Shown: piece after piece, positions 10,846 to 21,965 of the stretch | Position numbering within the stretch: position 1 is the stretch's first letter | Layout of the letters: each line of letters starts with the position of its first letter | Assembly: GCA_009823505.1 (NCBI GenBank) | Contig: VZQC01012403.1 | Location: 1,330,659-1,394,658, forward strand | DNA length: 64,000 bases | Reading direction: 5' to 3' | Origin: Rhizomys pruinosus | Taxonomy: Eukaryota; Chordata; Mammalia; Rodentia; Spalacidae | Translations under genes and position numbers: made by a program | The notes under the pieces: generated by a model | The model's database searches: none | Seen by the model: only the letters and a program-made list of their open reading frames with translations | What the model was told of the DNA's origin: nothing

Positions 10846-11560
10846 AATGGAGATCATTGTACTGTTTCAGCATGGAAAGAGATAACAATTCACCTATATT
10901 TAAATATTACTTTCTGGCTTATTGAGGAGTATGTGAAAGAGACAAGCTTTCATTTACTCTGAAGCAGCATTTCCTCTCTGTGTCCAAATAGGTTGGTTTT
11001 CAGTGTACCCTGAGATTCTTCAGTTTATGTGATGCAATCCTTGCATCAGTGTGGGTATTGAAGTATGCCGTGTCTTCCTCTGGAGCCAACATATTCCAAA
11101 TGGAAAAAGACTTTGTCCTCATAAGGTCAGCTATAGTATATTTACTGTTCTCTACTGAGGTATGTCTCAGGGATGTGAAGTTTTAAATTAGAATCCTATA
11201 CATACCTGAAAAGAAAAATAGTAACACATCCATCTCCCCTCCCCAAATAATAAATAAATTTACATAATCGATACATGAACTGAGCTGCCTTAGGGACGCT
11301 GAGCTCAGTAAACAGTCACTAGCTCAGAGGCCTCAATTTGGCTACAGCCCTAGGGTGGGGCTTCCAGAGAGGCAGCTGTGGGGAGCAGGAGGGTTATATA
11401 CCATGGAGCCAAAAGGTACAGAAAACACAAAGATCTGCTTTGGCTTGGAAGTGCATAAGGAGAAACGGCCCTGCCTTGAGTGGCTGGAAAGAGACCTGAG
11501 AACCAAGCACAGCCCTGGAGTTGCACAGCCCTGAGCCTGTGGATCCACCTCCAGGACCAC
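10846..11560. other. No gene recognised
   Basis: Intergenic sequence. The minus-strand open frame at 11342-11593 shows no family signature. Confidence 0.4.
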
Positions 11561-11564
11561 AGTC

Positions 11565-11955
11565 CTAGGTAGTTTTAACTGCCAACTTGACACTCCCTAG
11601 GGTCAGCTGAAAGTGAATCTCAGTGAGGTTTTTCCCAGATCATAGCGGCCTGCGAGCATGTCTTTGGAGGGTGGTCTTGATTGTTAACTGCTGTAGGCCC
11701 AGCCCACATGAGTTCCACCATTCCCTGTGTAGATGGTCCTGGGCTGCATCAGAAAGCTGATTAAGCCTGCGTCTTGGAGCAAGCCAGCCAGCAGCACCCT
11801 GCCTTGCTTTCTCAAACTCAAGCTCCTGTGTGAATTCCTGCCCTGATTTCCTAAAACAATGGACTGACGTGGAATTGTAAGCACATAAATTCCTTCCTTG
11901 TCTGAGCTGCTTTTATTCCCAGCATTTTATACAGAAACAGATAGGAAACTAGAGC
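11565..11955 (-). mobile_element. URR1-like hAT non-autonomous element
   Basis: TTTTAACTGCCAACTTGACAC at one end, then the CCAGCCCACATG, GAGCAAGCCAGCCAGCAGCA and GAATTCCTGCCCTGA-TTTCC blocks, ending in ATAAATTCCTTCC and AACAGATAGGAAAC. This block order is that of the rodent URR1 family (Charlie-type hAT). A second copy is at 30.9 kb. Strand is uncertain. Confidence 0.6.
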
Positions 11956-11999
11956 AGCCAGTTATCAGTGCATTTCTATCATTGCGGCTTGATGCCATT

Positions 12000-13720
12000 G
12001 CTGTTAGAGCTGGTTGGTTTTGAATTTTTATTGAATTTTTGTGTGTTTCATACACAATATCTTAATCATCTTTATACTCCTTCCCCATCAGGACCCTCCC
12101 ACAGCCTCCCATGAGGTTTCATGCATTCTGATATTTATGTTAAGCCTATCGAGTCACATTAGTGTACCTAGATGTCCCTCAGTGCAAGTTCATCCACTGG
12201 GGTCTGTCAGCTTATCCAGAGCAGTTTGCTTTTTTATTAACTTATTTTATTTTATTTTGACTTTTAAGTATTTTTTTTTCAAATCTAGACCCGTGTTCTC
12301 CACCCGATCCCCCACACCCCACCAGAGCTCATGTATTCTGCCAAACATGCTTTTCATCTCTTTCTCAATCTTTCTCAAAATTCTCCATGTGGAAGTTGAC
12401 TGTTTTGAGCAGAGGTTCATTGTTTCAGTCAGTTCTTTGATGCAGTCCTTTCAGTTACTGTTGTTGTTTCCAATATGTATCACTCCCAACTACTTGGACA
12501 AAAGCTCAAGGGGCCGTGCACAAGAAATATTTACAACTAGATAATTGGCACTAGCATCCATAGATGAGGGAATACCATTCGTCATTTGCTTTTTTCTGGG
12601 ACTGTGTTACTTCACTCAGCATGATGTCTTCTAGCCTCCAGCCATTTTCCTGCAAAGCTCATGATGTCATCTTTCTTTACTGCTACATAGAACTCCATTG
12701 TGTAGATGTACCACATTTTCTCTATCCACTCATCAGTTGAGGGGCACTTGGGTTGGTTCCAGCTCCTTGCTATTGTGAAGAGAGCTGAAATAAGCATAGG
12801 TGTGCATGTATCTCTGCTGTGGGGTGAGTCTTGTGGGTACATGCACAGGAGTGGTATGGCTGGGTCAGGTGGTGAGTTCATTCCAAGTCTTCCAAGGGTT
12901 CTCCACACTGCTTTCCATAGTGGCTGTAGGAGTTTACATTCCCATCAGCAGTGGATAAGTGTTCCTCTTTCCCCACAACCTCTCCAGCCCTTGGTATCAT
13001 TTGTTTTCTTGATCCTAGCCAGTCTTATTGGAGTACGATGATGTCTTAAAGTGGTTTTGATTTGCATTTCCTTAATGATTAGTGATGTTGAACACTTCTT
13101 AAAATGTTTCTTAGACACCTCTAATTCCTCACTTGTGAAGTCTCTCTTCGGCTCTTTGCTCCATCTATTGAGTGGGTCATTTGTTTTCTTTCTTCTTTGT
13201 TTTTGGAGTAGTTTATATATTCTGGAAATCAATGCTTTACCAGATGTTTCTGCAGTGAAGAATCCCACTGTATGGGATTTCTCTTCACTTCCTTGATTGT
13301 TTCTTTTGATGTACAGAAGCTTTTGAGTTTAATGAGGTCCCATTTGTCAATTGTCAAACTTAATTCTTGCCCAGCTGCTGTCTGATTTAGGGAGACTTTT
13401 CCTATGCCTATGTCTTGTAGTCTGCTGCCAACTTTTCTTCTATCACCTTCAGAGTTTGTGGTTTCACCTTGAGGTCTTTAATCCATCTGGAGTTGACTTT
13501 TGTACAGGGCAAGAATCTTGCACCTAGCAAGACTACGCAGATGCTTATGCTGTTTCCAGAAACTCTCTCCCTCTCTCTTATCTTTTTCTCATTTATTACA
13601 ACAGGTAGAAATAAGTTCACCTGATTCCTCTTTCTCTCCATTTCCAAAGAAATCCACTGTTGGTAAGATTCCATGTAGGATATTTGGAATATTCTACCTG
13701 GAGATATGCATTAGAAAAAA
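12000..13720 (-). mobile_element. L1, 5'-truncated, minus strand
   Basis: The minus strand carries the C-terminal part of L1 ORF2 in broken frames: LQKQRRKKTNDPLNRWSKEP and RLARIKKTNDTKGWRGCGE near 13000-13230, then IPLLCMYPQDSPHSRDTC and WNQPKCPSTDEWIEKMWYI near 12650-12880. A 3' UTR follows to about 12240, and a second, older 3' end lies at 12000-12235. ORF2 is the L1 endonuclease/reverse transcriptase; only the region after the RT domain is present. The 5' end breaks off near 13700. The same L1 subfamily is found at 51.9-52.95 kb. Confidence 0.85.
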
Positions 13721-13724
13721 TATA

Positions 13725-13925
13725 GAGAGCAGGCATGATGGCTCAGGATGTAAAGTCCTTTCCTGTAATCCTGGTGACCTACATCCAACATCTGGTGCCA
13801 AAGCAATGATTATGGGAGAAAACTGACACCTAAAAGTTTCATCTGACTTCAACATATGTGCTATGGAATGTGTGCACACACACACATACTCTTGATAGAA
13901 TAATAAAATTTTTAGTAAATAAAAT
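13725..13925 (+). repeat. tRNA-type rodent SINE (diverged)
   Basis: GCAGGCATGATGGCTCAGGA, then GTGACCTACATCCAAC, CTGACTTCAACATATGTGC and CA-rich sequence running into AATAAAAT. The order fits a B2/B4-class SINE; the exact family is not resolved. Confidence 0.5.
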
Positions 13926-13939
13926 TTTTTAAATAAAAC

Positions 13940-14340
13940 AATTTGCAGTATAACTCAAGGCTCAGGAATCATTGTGGGAAAAGCATTGAAAATAGTTTAA
14001 AGGAGAAAAACAAACAAAGGCAGAAGTAGCAGCATAACATCCAATCTCAAGGCAGCCATCAAAGCTGGGTGGTGCATCAACCTCTATAAGGAGCTATCTA
14101 CCAATGTTGCTATACTCAGCAAAGTTAGCTTGTAAAACTGAGGGAGAGATAAAGACATTTCAAGACAAGCACAGGCAGATGTGGTCATGACCACCAAGCT
14201 AGAACTGCAGAAGATATTCAAAGGAATAATATAAAAATGAGGAGAAATTTCTCCATCATGAACTAAAGAGCAAGAAGCCAGTGTCCTACAAGTCCCTTCC
14301 TGGGCATGTCCCTGATAGTCTACGACACTGAACTAGGCCC
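13940..14340 (+). mobile_element. L1 3' UTR relic
   Basis: AAGGCTCAGGAATCATTGTGG followed by AACATCCAATCTCAAGGCAG. The same block is present at 8.7 kb and 17.06 kb in L1 3' UTR context. Eroded. Confidence 0.5.
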
Positions 14341-14717
14341 CAGAACCAAACAGTGCCAATCTGAGGGTTAAGACTTCAGCCTTGATAATTTTGAGGACAT
14401 TCAGTCTCTGCACTTTAAAAATGCAATTAAGTTACAGGAATGGAATAGTTTACGTGCAGTTAAATGTGAGTGACTTCCTTTACTTTTCATTCCCTTTGCT
14501 TTTGGAATTCACCACTATGTTCAGCTTGAATGTTTTTATGGATTCAGCCTTCCTACCAGCTTCTCTCCTGATTATGATGCCAAGTTGGACAGTTATGTTT
14601 CCAGAAGGAGTGCACATTGAGAAAGGAAAATAAAGACCAAAGACCCCAACCTAGGAGACCAGAATATTACCTGAGAGGAAAACTTCCAATACAGGAAAGA
14701 CACAGAATTGTTTTTTT

Positions 14718-14790
14718 TCATACATTTATTTTTATTTTTTTATCAAATCTAGACCCATGCCCCGCCCCCATTCTCCCCCCCCCCCAGACA
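14718..14790 (-). repeat. L1 3' end fragment, minus strand
   Basis: TTTATCAAATCTAGACCCATG followed by a C-rich run. This is the reverse complement of the terminal L1 3' UTR found also at 12280 and 50030. It lies about 80 bp from the RSS of segment B. Confidence 0.6.
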
Positions 14791-14866
14791 CAGAATTGTA
14801 CACAGGCTTCTGTGGTGGCTTCCTAAAGGCTTGAGACTGGGGAAGGGCCACACCCACCCAGCTGGA

Positions 14867-14905
14867 GGTTTGTGTTCAGGCTGCAGGTATCTGGGGAGCA
14901 CTGTG
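14867..14905 (-). other. 23-RSS of V segment B
   Basis: Heptamer CACAGTG (14899-14905), 23-bp spacer (14876-14898), nonamer ACACAAACC (14867-14875). Heptamer is consensus and the nonamer is close to consensus: the best RSS in the window. Confidence 0.95.
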
Positions 14906-15419
14906 TGTCCACAGCACAGAAGTAAGTGCCAGAGGCTGAGGTCTGGGAGGTGGAAATGTGCAAGTTGCGGTGATGTTCCTTAATGACTGTTGTGGACTTT
15001 AGTCTTCCACTCTGCTTTGTTCCTGACGGATTGTAAAACAGGCTGATGAGGTGTCCCCTGCGATTCTGGAAAAACCATTGCAGGTTGGTTGTAGTGGAAG
15101 AAAAGTTGCACTGCAGGACACAGTTGTCTCCTTCCTGGAGAGTCAAGGCTACAGGACTCTGCACCACTTGCTGCCCTTTCACCCCTGATTAGGAATAGAG
15201 AAAGAGTCACAGAGGATGGGTACTGTAGGGCCAACAGAGTACACAAATATCCCCCATACATTGACAGTGCTGTGGGACTTGGAGCTGCATTTCCTCCCTC
15301 CCCACCCCCATGTGCTGCAGCTGCACAGTCCTCACAGATGCCCTGAATGGGGGACAGCCCGACTCACAGAAAATCTGGGCGTACAGAAGCCCCAGCAGAG
15401 AGCCCAGCAGCCTCCTCAT
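14906..15419 (-). CDS. Trav4: TCR alpha V segment B (TRAV4/human TRAV22 type), intact
   Basis: Germline V segment encoding the antigen-binding N-terminal Ig domain of a TCR alpha chain after joining to a J segment. Exon 1 (15419-15368) starts ATG AGG AGG and encodes a 17-residue hydrophobic leader (MRRLLGSLLGLLYAQIF); its donor is GTGAGT. Exon 2 (15184-14906) follows acceptor CCTAATCAG. The split codon gives Trp and the mature chain starts KGQQVVQSP. The domain has the first Cys (VLQC), framework-2 Trp (LQWFFQNRRGHL), the subfamily-typical FYNPSGTKQSGRLKSTT, and second Cys in SGTYFCAVD. The frame is open from leader to RSS. The Asp usual in the DSGTYFC motif is Ala here (SASGTYFC), and there is an extra Cys in GDNC. 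Splice sites, frame and RSS all look usable, so it is probably functional. The family call rests on the QWF-QN and SGTK features shared with mouse TRAV4 and human TRAV22. Confidence 0.93.
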
Positions 15420-15469
15420 GATGACTGTCCACCTGTGAGAGATGGAAGTGTGCAACCAAAGCCTGGCTG

Positions 15470-15477
15470 TGATGTCA
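15470..15477 (-). promoter_or_regulatory. CRE-like element upstream of segment B
   Basis: TGACATCA on the minus strand, 51-58 bp upstream of the leader ATG. It is one base from the CRE TGACGTCA and resembles the conserved decamer of TCR V promoters. Position is right for a V promoter; binding is inferred. Confidence 0.4.
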
Positions 15478-15479
15478 GG

Positions 15480-17045
15480 ATGGCTCTGAACTGTCCCTGC
15501 TCCTGCAGCCAGTCAGCTCTGCCCACCAACTGCCAGGCCAGACACTGCTGAGCTCCACAGCTTCCTGCCCCTGAAGCTCCTCCCCAGCCCAGACCTGCCC
15601 AGAAGCTGGTGGAACACAGTAAAGGGACAGGGACATTTTCCCATGACACTGAGCTCCTGAGAATTGAGGAACCTGTGAGAGGAAAGGGGACATGCTCAAC
15701 ATGCTCAGCAGGCCTCAACTGGACCAAGAAGAGCCAGGGAGCATGTTCAGAAGAGTAAGTAAATGTTTAACCCAGAAAATAGCTGCGTATTCCAACTAAA
15801 GACTCTTTACTGAACTGAGAATTAATTTAACTGAAAGGCACTCCAGTAGACAAAGCAACAGGAGCACAGTTGTTCTACAGTAGATGGAATGAGTTCCTTC
15901 TCTTAGAATACATGAAGTATGTGTATTAGGACATGTCTGCAATAATCCAGGCTTGTGGCAAATATTATGGAGAAGGATCCTAAAGGAGGAGGTGAAGTGG
16001 GAAAAACTAATCAAGGAGTCCCAGGTTACATTTAGATGGGAGCGAGAATCTCTGGAACATTAGTGCAGGGAAGAATGTCTAAAAGTATAGGTAATATACT
16101 GTTTATAAAATTGGAAGGATGCATTTAAAATTTTTCCCCACAAAAATGATTGGTTGATACATGCATGAGAATAATAACATAAAGCAGTTCCTCAATTTGC
16201 TCCCAAAGAGCTCACAGCCAACTTTATGGCATCTCAGCCCATCACTGTCTCAGAAGATGTTGAACCAGTAACTTCCTCCATTCTGTAGAGACTCCTATAG
16301 CCTAATTTTGACTGTCAGGCAGAAATGCTGTCCTTCAGGATTCACATATGTCCTTTGTGAAATAGTCAACCTGCAGCCACTAAGATCGGCCTCGATGGGA
16401 GCTAAGCACTTCTGAGCACCCTACTTCCTCTGTACTGATCGCCTTCACAAAGCACTCAAATTCTGGAAAGTAACTGGAATGGGGTCCTGGTCCCTTCATT
16501 TGCATGTCAGATGTGTTCAGCGCTGCACTGTGTGACTCAGGGTACAGGAGCCCCTGGTTGCCTAGCTCCACACATCACTGTGAGGAAACTCCTTCCCAGG
16601 GAAGGAGTTTCTTTCTTCCTACACTTAATCTGAATGCCTTTCATGCCTGACACAGGCTAGTTTCCTGATGTGTGCTTTGGGGTGAGCTAGACACCTGGGA
16701 TAGAGTGTTACACATGTAGACCCATTCCTAGAACAATGTAATTTCTCACTGTATGTATCCTCATATTTACAGAGAAACTTACCTCTCAATACTTATCAGG
16801 TTATTTTTGCAGTAGATGGTGACTATGACAGAATTCCACAACTGGTCAATTGCACAGATTAAGTGTCTGAGAGATGCTTAGTCCTAAGTGACACACTTTC
16901 AGTGAAACCTCACAAGACGAATGAATTTCTCAAGTCTCACCAGAGATCTTTCTTTATGCAGAAAATTGTGATTAACACAGAAGCCTACAACTGGCCAACG
17001 TGCAGAGAACAAGAAGCTGCAGAGTGCTTATTCCTGAAGCTAATT
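15480..17045. other. No gene recognised
   Basis: Intergenic sequence upstream of segment B. An octamer ATGCAAAT (minus) near 16496-16505 and a CACAGTG near 16530 occur but are not attached to a V exon (see rejected items). Confidence 0.4.
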
Positions 17046-17760
17046 CAAACTTCTGCCTCCCAAGGCTTAGGGACCATTGTGGAAGAGGGAGAAGAAATAT
17101 TGTAAGAGCTAGGGGCTGGAGAGATGGCCTAGCGGTTAAGAGCGCTGACCGCTCTTACAGAGGACCCGGGTTCGATCCCCAGCACCCACATGGCAGCCGA
17201 GAGCCATCTGAAACTCCAATTTCAGGAGAACTCCAGTTCCAGGGGAATCCGAGACCCTCTTCTGACCTCCGCGGCATTGCACGACACGGGTGCACAAACC
17301 TGCATGCAGACAGTACATTGATACACATACCGAAATAAATAAAAAAAAAAAGAAAAGAAATATTGTAAGAGCTAGAGGAGGTGGAGGACCACAAGGAAAC
17401 AGAATTTTCCAGACAGCAAGTCAGTTACACCTGTGAACTCACAGCCTTGATGACAGCATGCACCAGACCCAGGCAAGCTCAAACCTGACAAAATCCCAAG
17501 ACAGACTTGAGGAAGTAAGAAAGAAATCTTCATCAAATCTAAGAAATCTTGGCAACAGAAGGCTGCTGGGAGGAGTGACAGTCACTTACGGGGATGGGAC
17601 TCTTGGTAGATTAGTCAGGCTCCAGGGGATAGACTCATACCGAAGGACATTTGGGGACACAAATCAGACTCTACAGGCCCTGAGCCTTGGGAGGCAGAAG
17701 TTTGATGTAGGAGTCCTATTCTAGGATAAGCACTCTGCATCCTCCTGCTCACTGCACATT
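17046..17760 (+). mobile_element. L1 3' UTR relic interrupted by a B2
   Basis: CCCAAGGCTTAGGGACCATTG up to AGAAATATTGTAAGAGCTAG, resuming after the B2 at 17376 with AGGAGGTGGAGGACCAC and the CAGGCAAGCTC block. Same 3' UTR family as 8.7 kb and 13.95 kb. Confidence 0.6.
17094..17375 (+). mobile_element. B2 SINE with 19-bp target duplication
   Basis: Full-length B2 from GGGGCTGGAGAGATGGCC (17112) to the AATAAATAAAA tail (17356). The tRNA-like head has A and B box sequences (TGGTTAAG-like; GGTTCGATCCC). It is flanked by perfect copies of GAAATATTGTAAGAGCTAG at 17094-17112 and 17357-17375. Young insertion into an L1 relic. Confidence 0.95.
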
Positions 17761-17789
17761 GGATTCTTGAGGTTCAGTGCTAATTACCA

Positions 17790-18215
17790 TCTTTTGTATA
17801 AGGAAACTTCTTTGATGAGAGTTGGGAGATGCATTAATCTGTGGGTATGACGATAAGTCATTAAGAGTCAGTTTAATGCAATAGCATTTATTAGAAAATT
17901 ATTATTGGGTTCTCCCCTATGTCCTATAACCTATCTTGCCTCAGGTTCTGAAGCCTGATATTCGTATCAAGTATGGGCTCCATCCTAGGAAGCAGACCTT
18001 AAATCTAGTTAACAGGTGGGTGGGTAGTCCACGAATATTTGTGCCACTATCATACTGATGGGCAAATCTTCCCAGGCCAGTTGTTATTGTTGTCCACAGG
18101 CTTTACCGCTGGGTAAGGATGATGTTTATTTTTCTGGTAGCTTGTAAAGCATCTTCTAGTATGGCAAGACTCTATTGCTAAAGACACCAAATGCATGAAC
18201 TGTGGAACAAACAAG
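17790..18215 (-). repeat. L1 3'-end-like repeat (family shared with 56.4 and 60.9 kb)
   Basis: AACTTCTTTGATGAGAGTTG, then ATTAATCTGTGGGTATG-CGATAAG, a long interval, CTTCCCAGGCCAGTTGTTATTG and TTGTAAAGCATCTTCTAGTATG. The same blocks in the same order occur at 56560-56950 and 60980-61380. I read them as antisense copies of an older L1 3' UTR; the class is inferred. Confidence 0.55.
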
Positions 18216-18387
18216 GAGAAAGTCAAGCAAGTACTTAGTTCAGAGCATCATCTCTTCTGTCTAGCATTCATAGTGCTGCTAACTACTGGATGGAAATATA
18301 CCATCATTATCCTTAATAAAGTTTTCTGACTAAGTACATTCACTCTTAGAAGGCCAAAATTCTCACTGAAGCAAAATTTAGAAATAT

Positions 18388-18630
18388 AAGGTTCAGAGAG
18401 ATGGCTGAGTGGTTATGAGTATTTGATGCTCTTCTGGTGGACCCAGGATCAATTCCCAGCACCCACAGATCTGCTAACAACTGTTAACTCCAGTTCCAGG
18501 GGAACCCAAAACCTTCTTCTGACTCTGCAGGCATTGCTTGACATGGGGGCACTTATAAACGTGCAGGCAATATATTCATACACATAAAATACAAATAATA
18601 AATAAAATATTTTAATTAAAACATATAAAG
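18388..18630 (+). repeat. B2/B3 SINE
   Basis: TTCAGAGAGATGGCTGAGTGG, GATCAATTCCCAGCACCCAC, CTTCTTCTGACTCTGCAGGC and an ATAAATAAAAT tail. Imperfect flanking AGAAATATAAG / AACATATAAAG may be the target duplication. Confidence 0.8.
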
Positions 18631-18639
18631 ACATTGAAC

Positions 18640-19141
18640 TTAAATCTGTGAGGGAAAAATAGCTTAAAGAAAGAGCCATATGCACAATGTGGAAAGCAGA
18701 TTCAAGCTTATCGATGGCTGAAATCAAGATAGAAGCACAGCCCAGACAGAACCAGAACAGGGTGCCCATGGAAAGTGAATGAGGGACACCTGCCAGGGAC
18801 CTCAGAGTAGAGGCATGATGGAGGGTGGGGCAGGCACAGGGCCCATTTGAGGTCACTTCCCCAACCTCCCTCTGTATCTCCATCTTGTGCTTCTGAGAGG
18901 ATGGACAGTGGGTTAGCCTTGACTCGGGTGTTCATTCTGACTTGTAAAACCACCTGCAAAGGCCAAAGATTGCAGTGTGAGTAGTGGACAAAGATAAGCC
19001 ATCTTCACTTAGCCTTAGGTGCAGGGAAGGAAAGGAATGAAGGCTCTCTATCCTAGTAGGAAGAATGCTCCTTCCTGAGTGTGTTGGCATGCCCCTCCTT
19101 CTCAGAAAGTTCACAGCCACTGCACTGCCATGCCTGCTGGG
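18640..19141. other. No gene recognised; 5' flank of the provirus
   Basis: Intergenic sequence between the SINE and the provirus. Small open frames on the minus strand (18708-19120) lack family signatures. The left edge may continue the block related to 54.75-55.2 kb. Confidence 0.4.
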
Positions 19142-19147
19142 TGAGAG

Positions 19148-19508
19148 TGTCGCTCTCCTTGTTGCTCTGTTCCCAGCCGGCAGGAAAAAGGAGAGGACAC
19201 ACTCTTGTTCTTCCAGACGCAGTTTATTCAGGCAACTCTTACATCATCTCTCTTTCCCCTTCCCATGTCCCCTACTAATAATCTCTTCCCTCAACCCCAC
19301 CTCCTGCTAGGGTGCGAGTGCCGTGGCAGTCTCTCATTGGTCTGTAAGTGGTATGCACAATATACGGAAGTCAGCGGACATGCTAATGAGGTTCAGGTTT
19401 GGCGTTCTCTTGTTGGCTGGGGAATGAGCTGGGCAGTCAGGACACAATCAGGTGATAAGACCTGGCCAGGGTCCAAAGCGCCATTTTGGCCAACACCCGC
19501 TCTCCACA
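19148..19508 (-). repeat. 3' LTR of the provirus
   Basis: 361 bp, TGTGGAGAG...to ...GCGACA on the minus strand, matching the other LTR along its length. An AATAAA (plus 19223-19228 as TTTATT) marks the likely R/polyadenylation region. The inner 3' end of env abuts through a polypurine tract. Confidence 0.93.
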
Positions 19509-19524
19509 TCTCCCCCTTTCTTTT
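19509..19524 (-). promoter_or_regulatory. Polypurine tract
   Basis: On the minus strand AAAAGAAAGGGGGAGA lies immediately before the 3' LTR. This is the plus-strand primer site for reverse transcription in retroviruses. Confidence 0.85.
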
Positions 19525-19599
19525 ATAATATGGCAGAGAGAATGCCTGTCTTAGGTTGCCCCTGCAGAGGTATTCCTTACCCATCATGGAGTTAAACAA

Positions 19600-20740
19600 A
19601 CAGCATAGGTTTGTTTCCTGTCTTAGGTTGGTAATACATGCAGCGGGTCTTACCCGTCTTTGACTACTTCTCTAGCATGCCGAGCCAAACTTGAGGTGAA
19701 CTGCCCAGTTCAATAGCGGCAAGAGCCTGCATGAAGAATGCTCTTTCTCTGCGCTGATTGTTCCGCATGCGCATCAGACACCACAGACACAATGACCCAC
19801 GCAGGATTATACTGCAACCCAAACCCGCTATTCCAGCCCACTGCTGTAGGTGAGACACTGCCTTCTACATCCAGGAGATAAAACCTTCAGACATGAACAG
19901 ATCTACTCATGTAGAGTTGATGTGCACGATGGATGAGCAGAGTTCTTCCAGTAGAGAGTCGAGTTCACCGGACCAGTTTCCTGTTAAATGATGTGAGAGA
20001 CTGCGTGATAGATTAGCTGCATGGCTCAGATTCTGAAAAGGTACAGAGGTAATACAGAGCCCAGAATGTCTCCATTCACACCCCAACTGTGCTATCTGTA
20101 TAAGCACATCGAGCTGATCCTGCACCAAATCAACCCTTTAATTGAGTGACATAATGCCTGTTTTGAAATGATTATTAATATTTTGTTGATTGGTCATAGC
20201 CTCAGCAACACCAGCCGACAAATTGTTAAGTGCAGCCGCTGTCTGAACAGTTGACATCAGGAAAACTGCCACAGCTGTAGCCACGGCAGCTGATGCTGCG
20301 ATTGTCATGAAATACCACCACTAGAGGAAAGGTGGTAGCATTCCAGCATAAAGCATAGAAACAAGTCCTGTTACCACAGGTGACATTATTTCTTTCATAG
20401 CTTCCCTTATATACAAGGAACACAAAGGGGGGCCATATGCATACAGGCACGGGTTTGAAAGTGCCAAGCTCCCCTGAGCCATGTGGCATTGGACCAGCTG
20501 GTCCCTGGAGGGGGTGCATCAAACCAGCCTCCTGTCTGGTTATGCATACGTACACAATCACTGCCCTGGGATATGTTAGTAATCAGTTGGAAGCACAGTA
20601 ATCTGTTTAGGGACAGTGTATGGTCTCTTGTACTGCTGCTAATGTGTTATCTAATGGTAAAAAAGGGACCTCCATGTTATCATTGGTTGCAAAAAAGTGG
20701 GGGAATACTTGCGCTGAATGGGTGACTGGGATAGGTTTAG
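19600..20740 (-). pseudogene. env remnant of the provirus
   Basis: Broken minus-strand frames corresponding to an envelope gene. The part at 20561-20226 has several Cys and N-glycosylation sequons, as in a surface subunit. An Ala-rich hydrophobic stretch near 20290-20200 fits a fusion-peptide position. The 20128-19907 frame has the paired Cys (GCEWRHSGLC) of a transmembrane-subunit ectodomain, and 19858-19664 a hydrophobic segment followed by a basic tail. The pieces fall in different frames, and no continuous protein remains. Confidence 0.7.
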
Positions 20741-21965
20741 GGAACACTGTCATCAGCCCCCAACGAAGCTCTTCCGTCATCGCCATGGGCCATGGCACCA
20801 TCATCACGAGCATCCCATGCTTCCACATCTTGAACCACTCGGGTGAGCCTTTCCAGGATCCAAAGAGGTTGTTGATGATCCCAAGGAAAAACACAGACAG
20901 CTCCTCTTGCCCATGTTAGGACCGGGTCCAGGCCATACCATTTTCCTTTAAGTATGTGTTTCCACATTACAAGCCCTTTTGAAGTGCTGTCTGTTTGTGT
21001 GTGCCTGTCCGCAGCTGACCTCCCGTGCTTATCTAAATTTAAAAAATTAATAGTAAAAAGAGCAATCACAAGTCTTTCCTTTGGAGGAGAGCCAGAGGTT
21101 ATTCTCCCCTTTTGTTTTTGAAGGCACTCCTTTAGTGTACGATGGGCATGCTCAATAATGCCTTGTCCTTGCGGATTGTATGGCAAACCGTGAGTGAGGC
21201 AAATGCCCATCATCAAACAGAAGGAGTTAAAGGAGCCTGAAGTGTAAGCCGGACCATTGTCAGTCTTTAACTCTTTAGGCTGTCCCCAGGCTGCCCACGC
21301 CTGGAAACAATGTTCGCGGACATGACGGGCCTTTTCTCCAGAATGTAGGGAGGCAAAAATGATTCCTGAGGTGGTATCAACAGAGACATGCACATATTTT
21401 AATGTGCCAAACTCAGGGATGTGAGTGACATCCATCTGCCATACATGTAACGGGAGGAGACCCCTGGGATTAATCCCAAGGGACTGTTGCAGCAGAAGTG
21501 GGGCACATTGATGACAATTTTTTACAATATCGCGAGCATTGGCTTGAGAGATGTGAAATCAGCAGGCAAGCGTTTTAGAATTAACATGAAAGCGGGAGTG
21601 AAAGGTGCGTGCAAGTTCCTGAGGGGAGGAGAGAAACATCAGAGCTCTGGATGCCTTATCAACTGAATCATTGCCTTCAGCTAGCAGGCCCGGCAGTCCG
21701 GTGTGAGCCCGAATATGCTGAACAAAGAATGGGTGGTCTCTCTGGAGAATTAGCATGTGTAAAGTATGCAGAAGAGACCCGATGGCTGACCTGAGATTGA
21801 CCTTTCCTGCTACCTCGAGTCTTTTTAGGATATTAACAACATATTGACTGTCTTGAGAGTGAAGGGGAATGGAAAAGAAGCAATCTTTTATGTCTATAAT
21901 TATAATGGACCAGTGTCTTGGAATAGCTGAGGGCAGAGGAAGCCCCTGCTGCACGGGCCCCATAA
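20737..21965 (-). pseudogene. pol remnant (RT fragment, RNase H end, integrase)
   Basis: From right to left on the minus strand: an RT fragment with the first catalytic block ([11 protein letters not shown], about 21880-21855), a jump to the end of RNase H (near 21730-21680), an integrase zinc-binding region with a CHQC motif interrupted by a TGA near 21558, then the integrase core with its three acidic residues (DVTHI, TDNGPAY, and the Glu in GIIEHAHRT). The RT palm with the YxDD block is absent. Past about 20940 the frame runs into the start of the env region. Confidence 0.85.

Noticed and set aside
12041..12544. 167-codon plus-strand frame with hydrophobic segments
   Set aside because: Antisense of an L1 3' UTR. 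The hydrophobic look comes from T-rich antisense sequence.
16490..16545. Octamer ATGCAAAT (minus), and CACAGTG preceded by TGTACCCTGAGTCA, resembling a V 3' end
   Set aside because: No V exon lies upstream on the minus strand, the 23-bp-distant nonamer position reads CAAATGAAG, and no leader or Trp framework is nearby. Likely chance.
20737..21435. Integrase frame as a domesticated host gene
   Set aside because: Residues are typical of integrase, but it lies inside a provirus with both LTRs and has an upstream in-frame stop; no sign of a host promoter or of selection.
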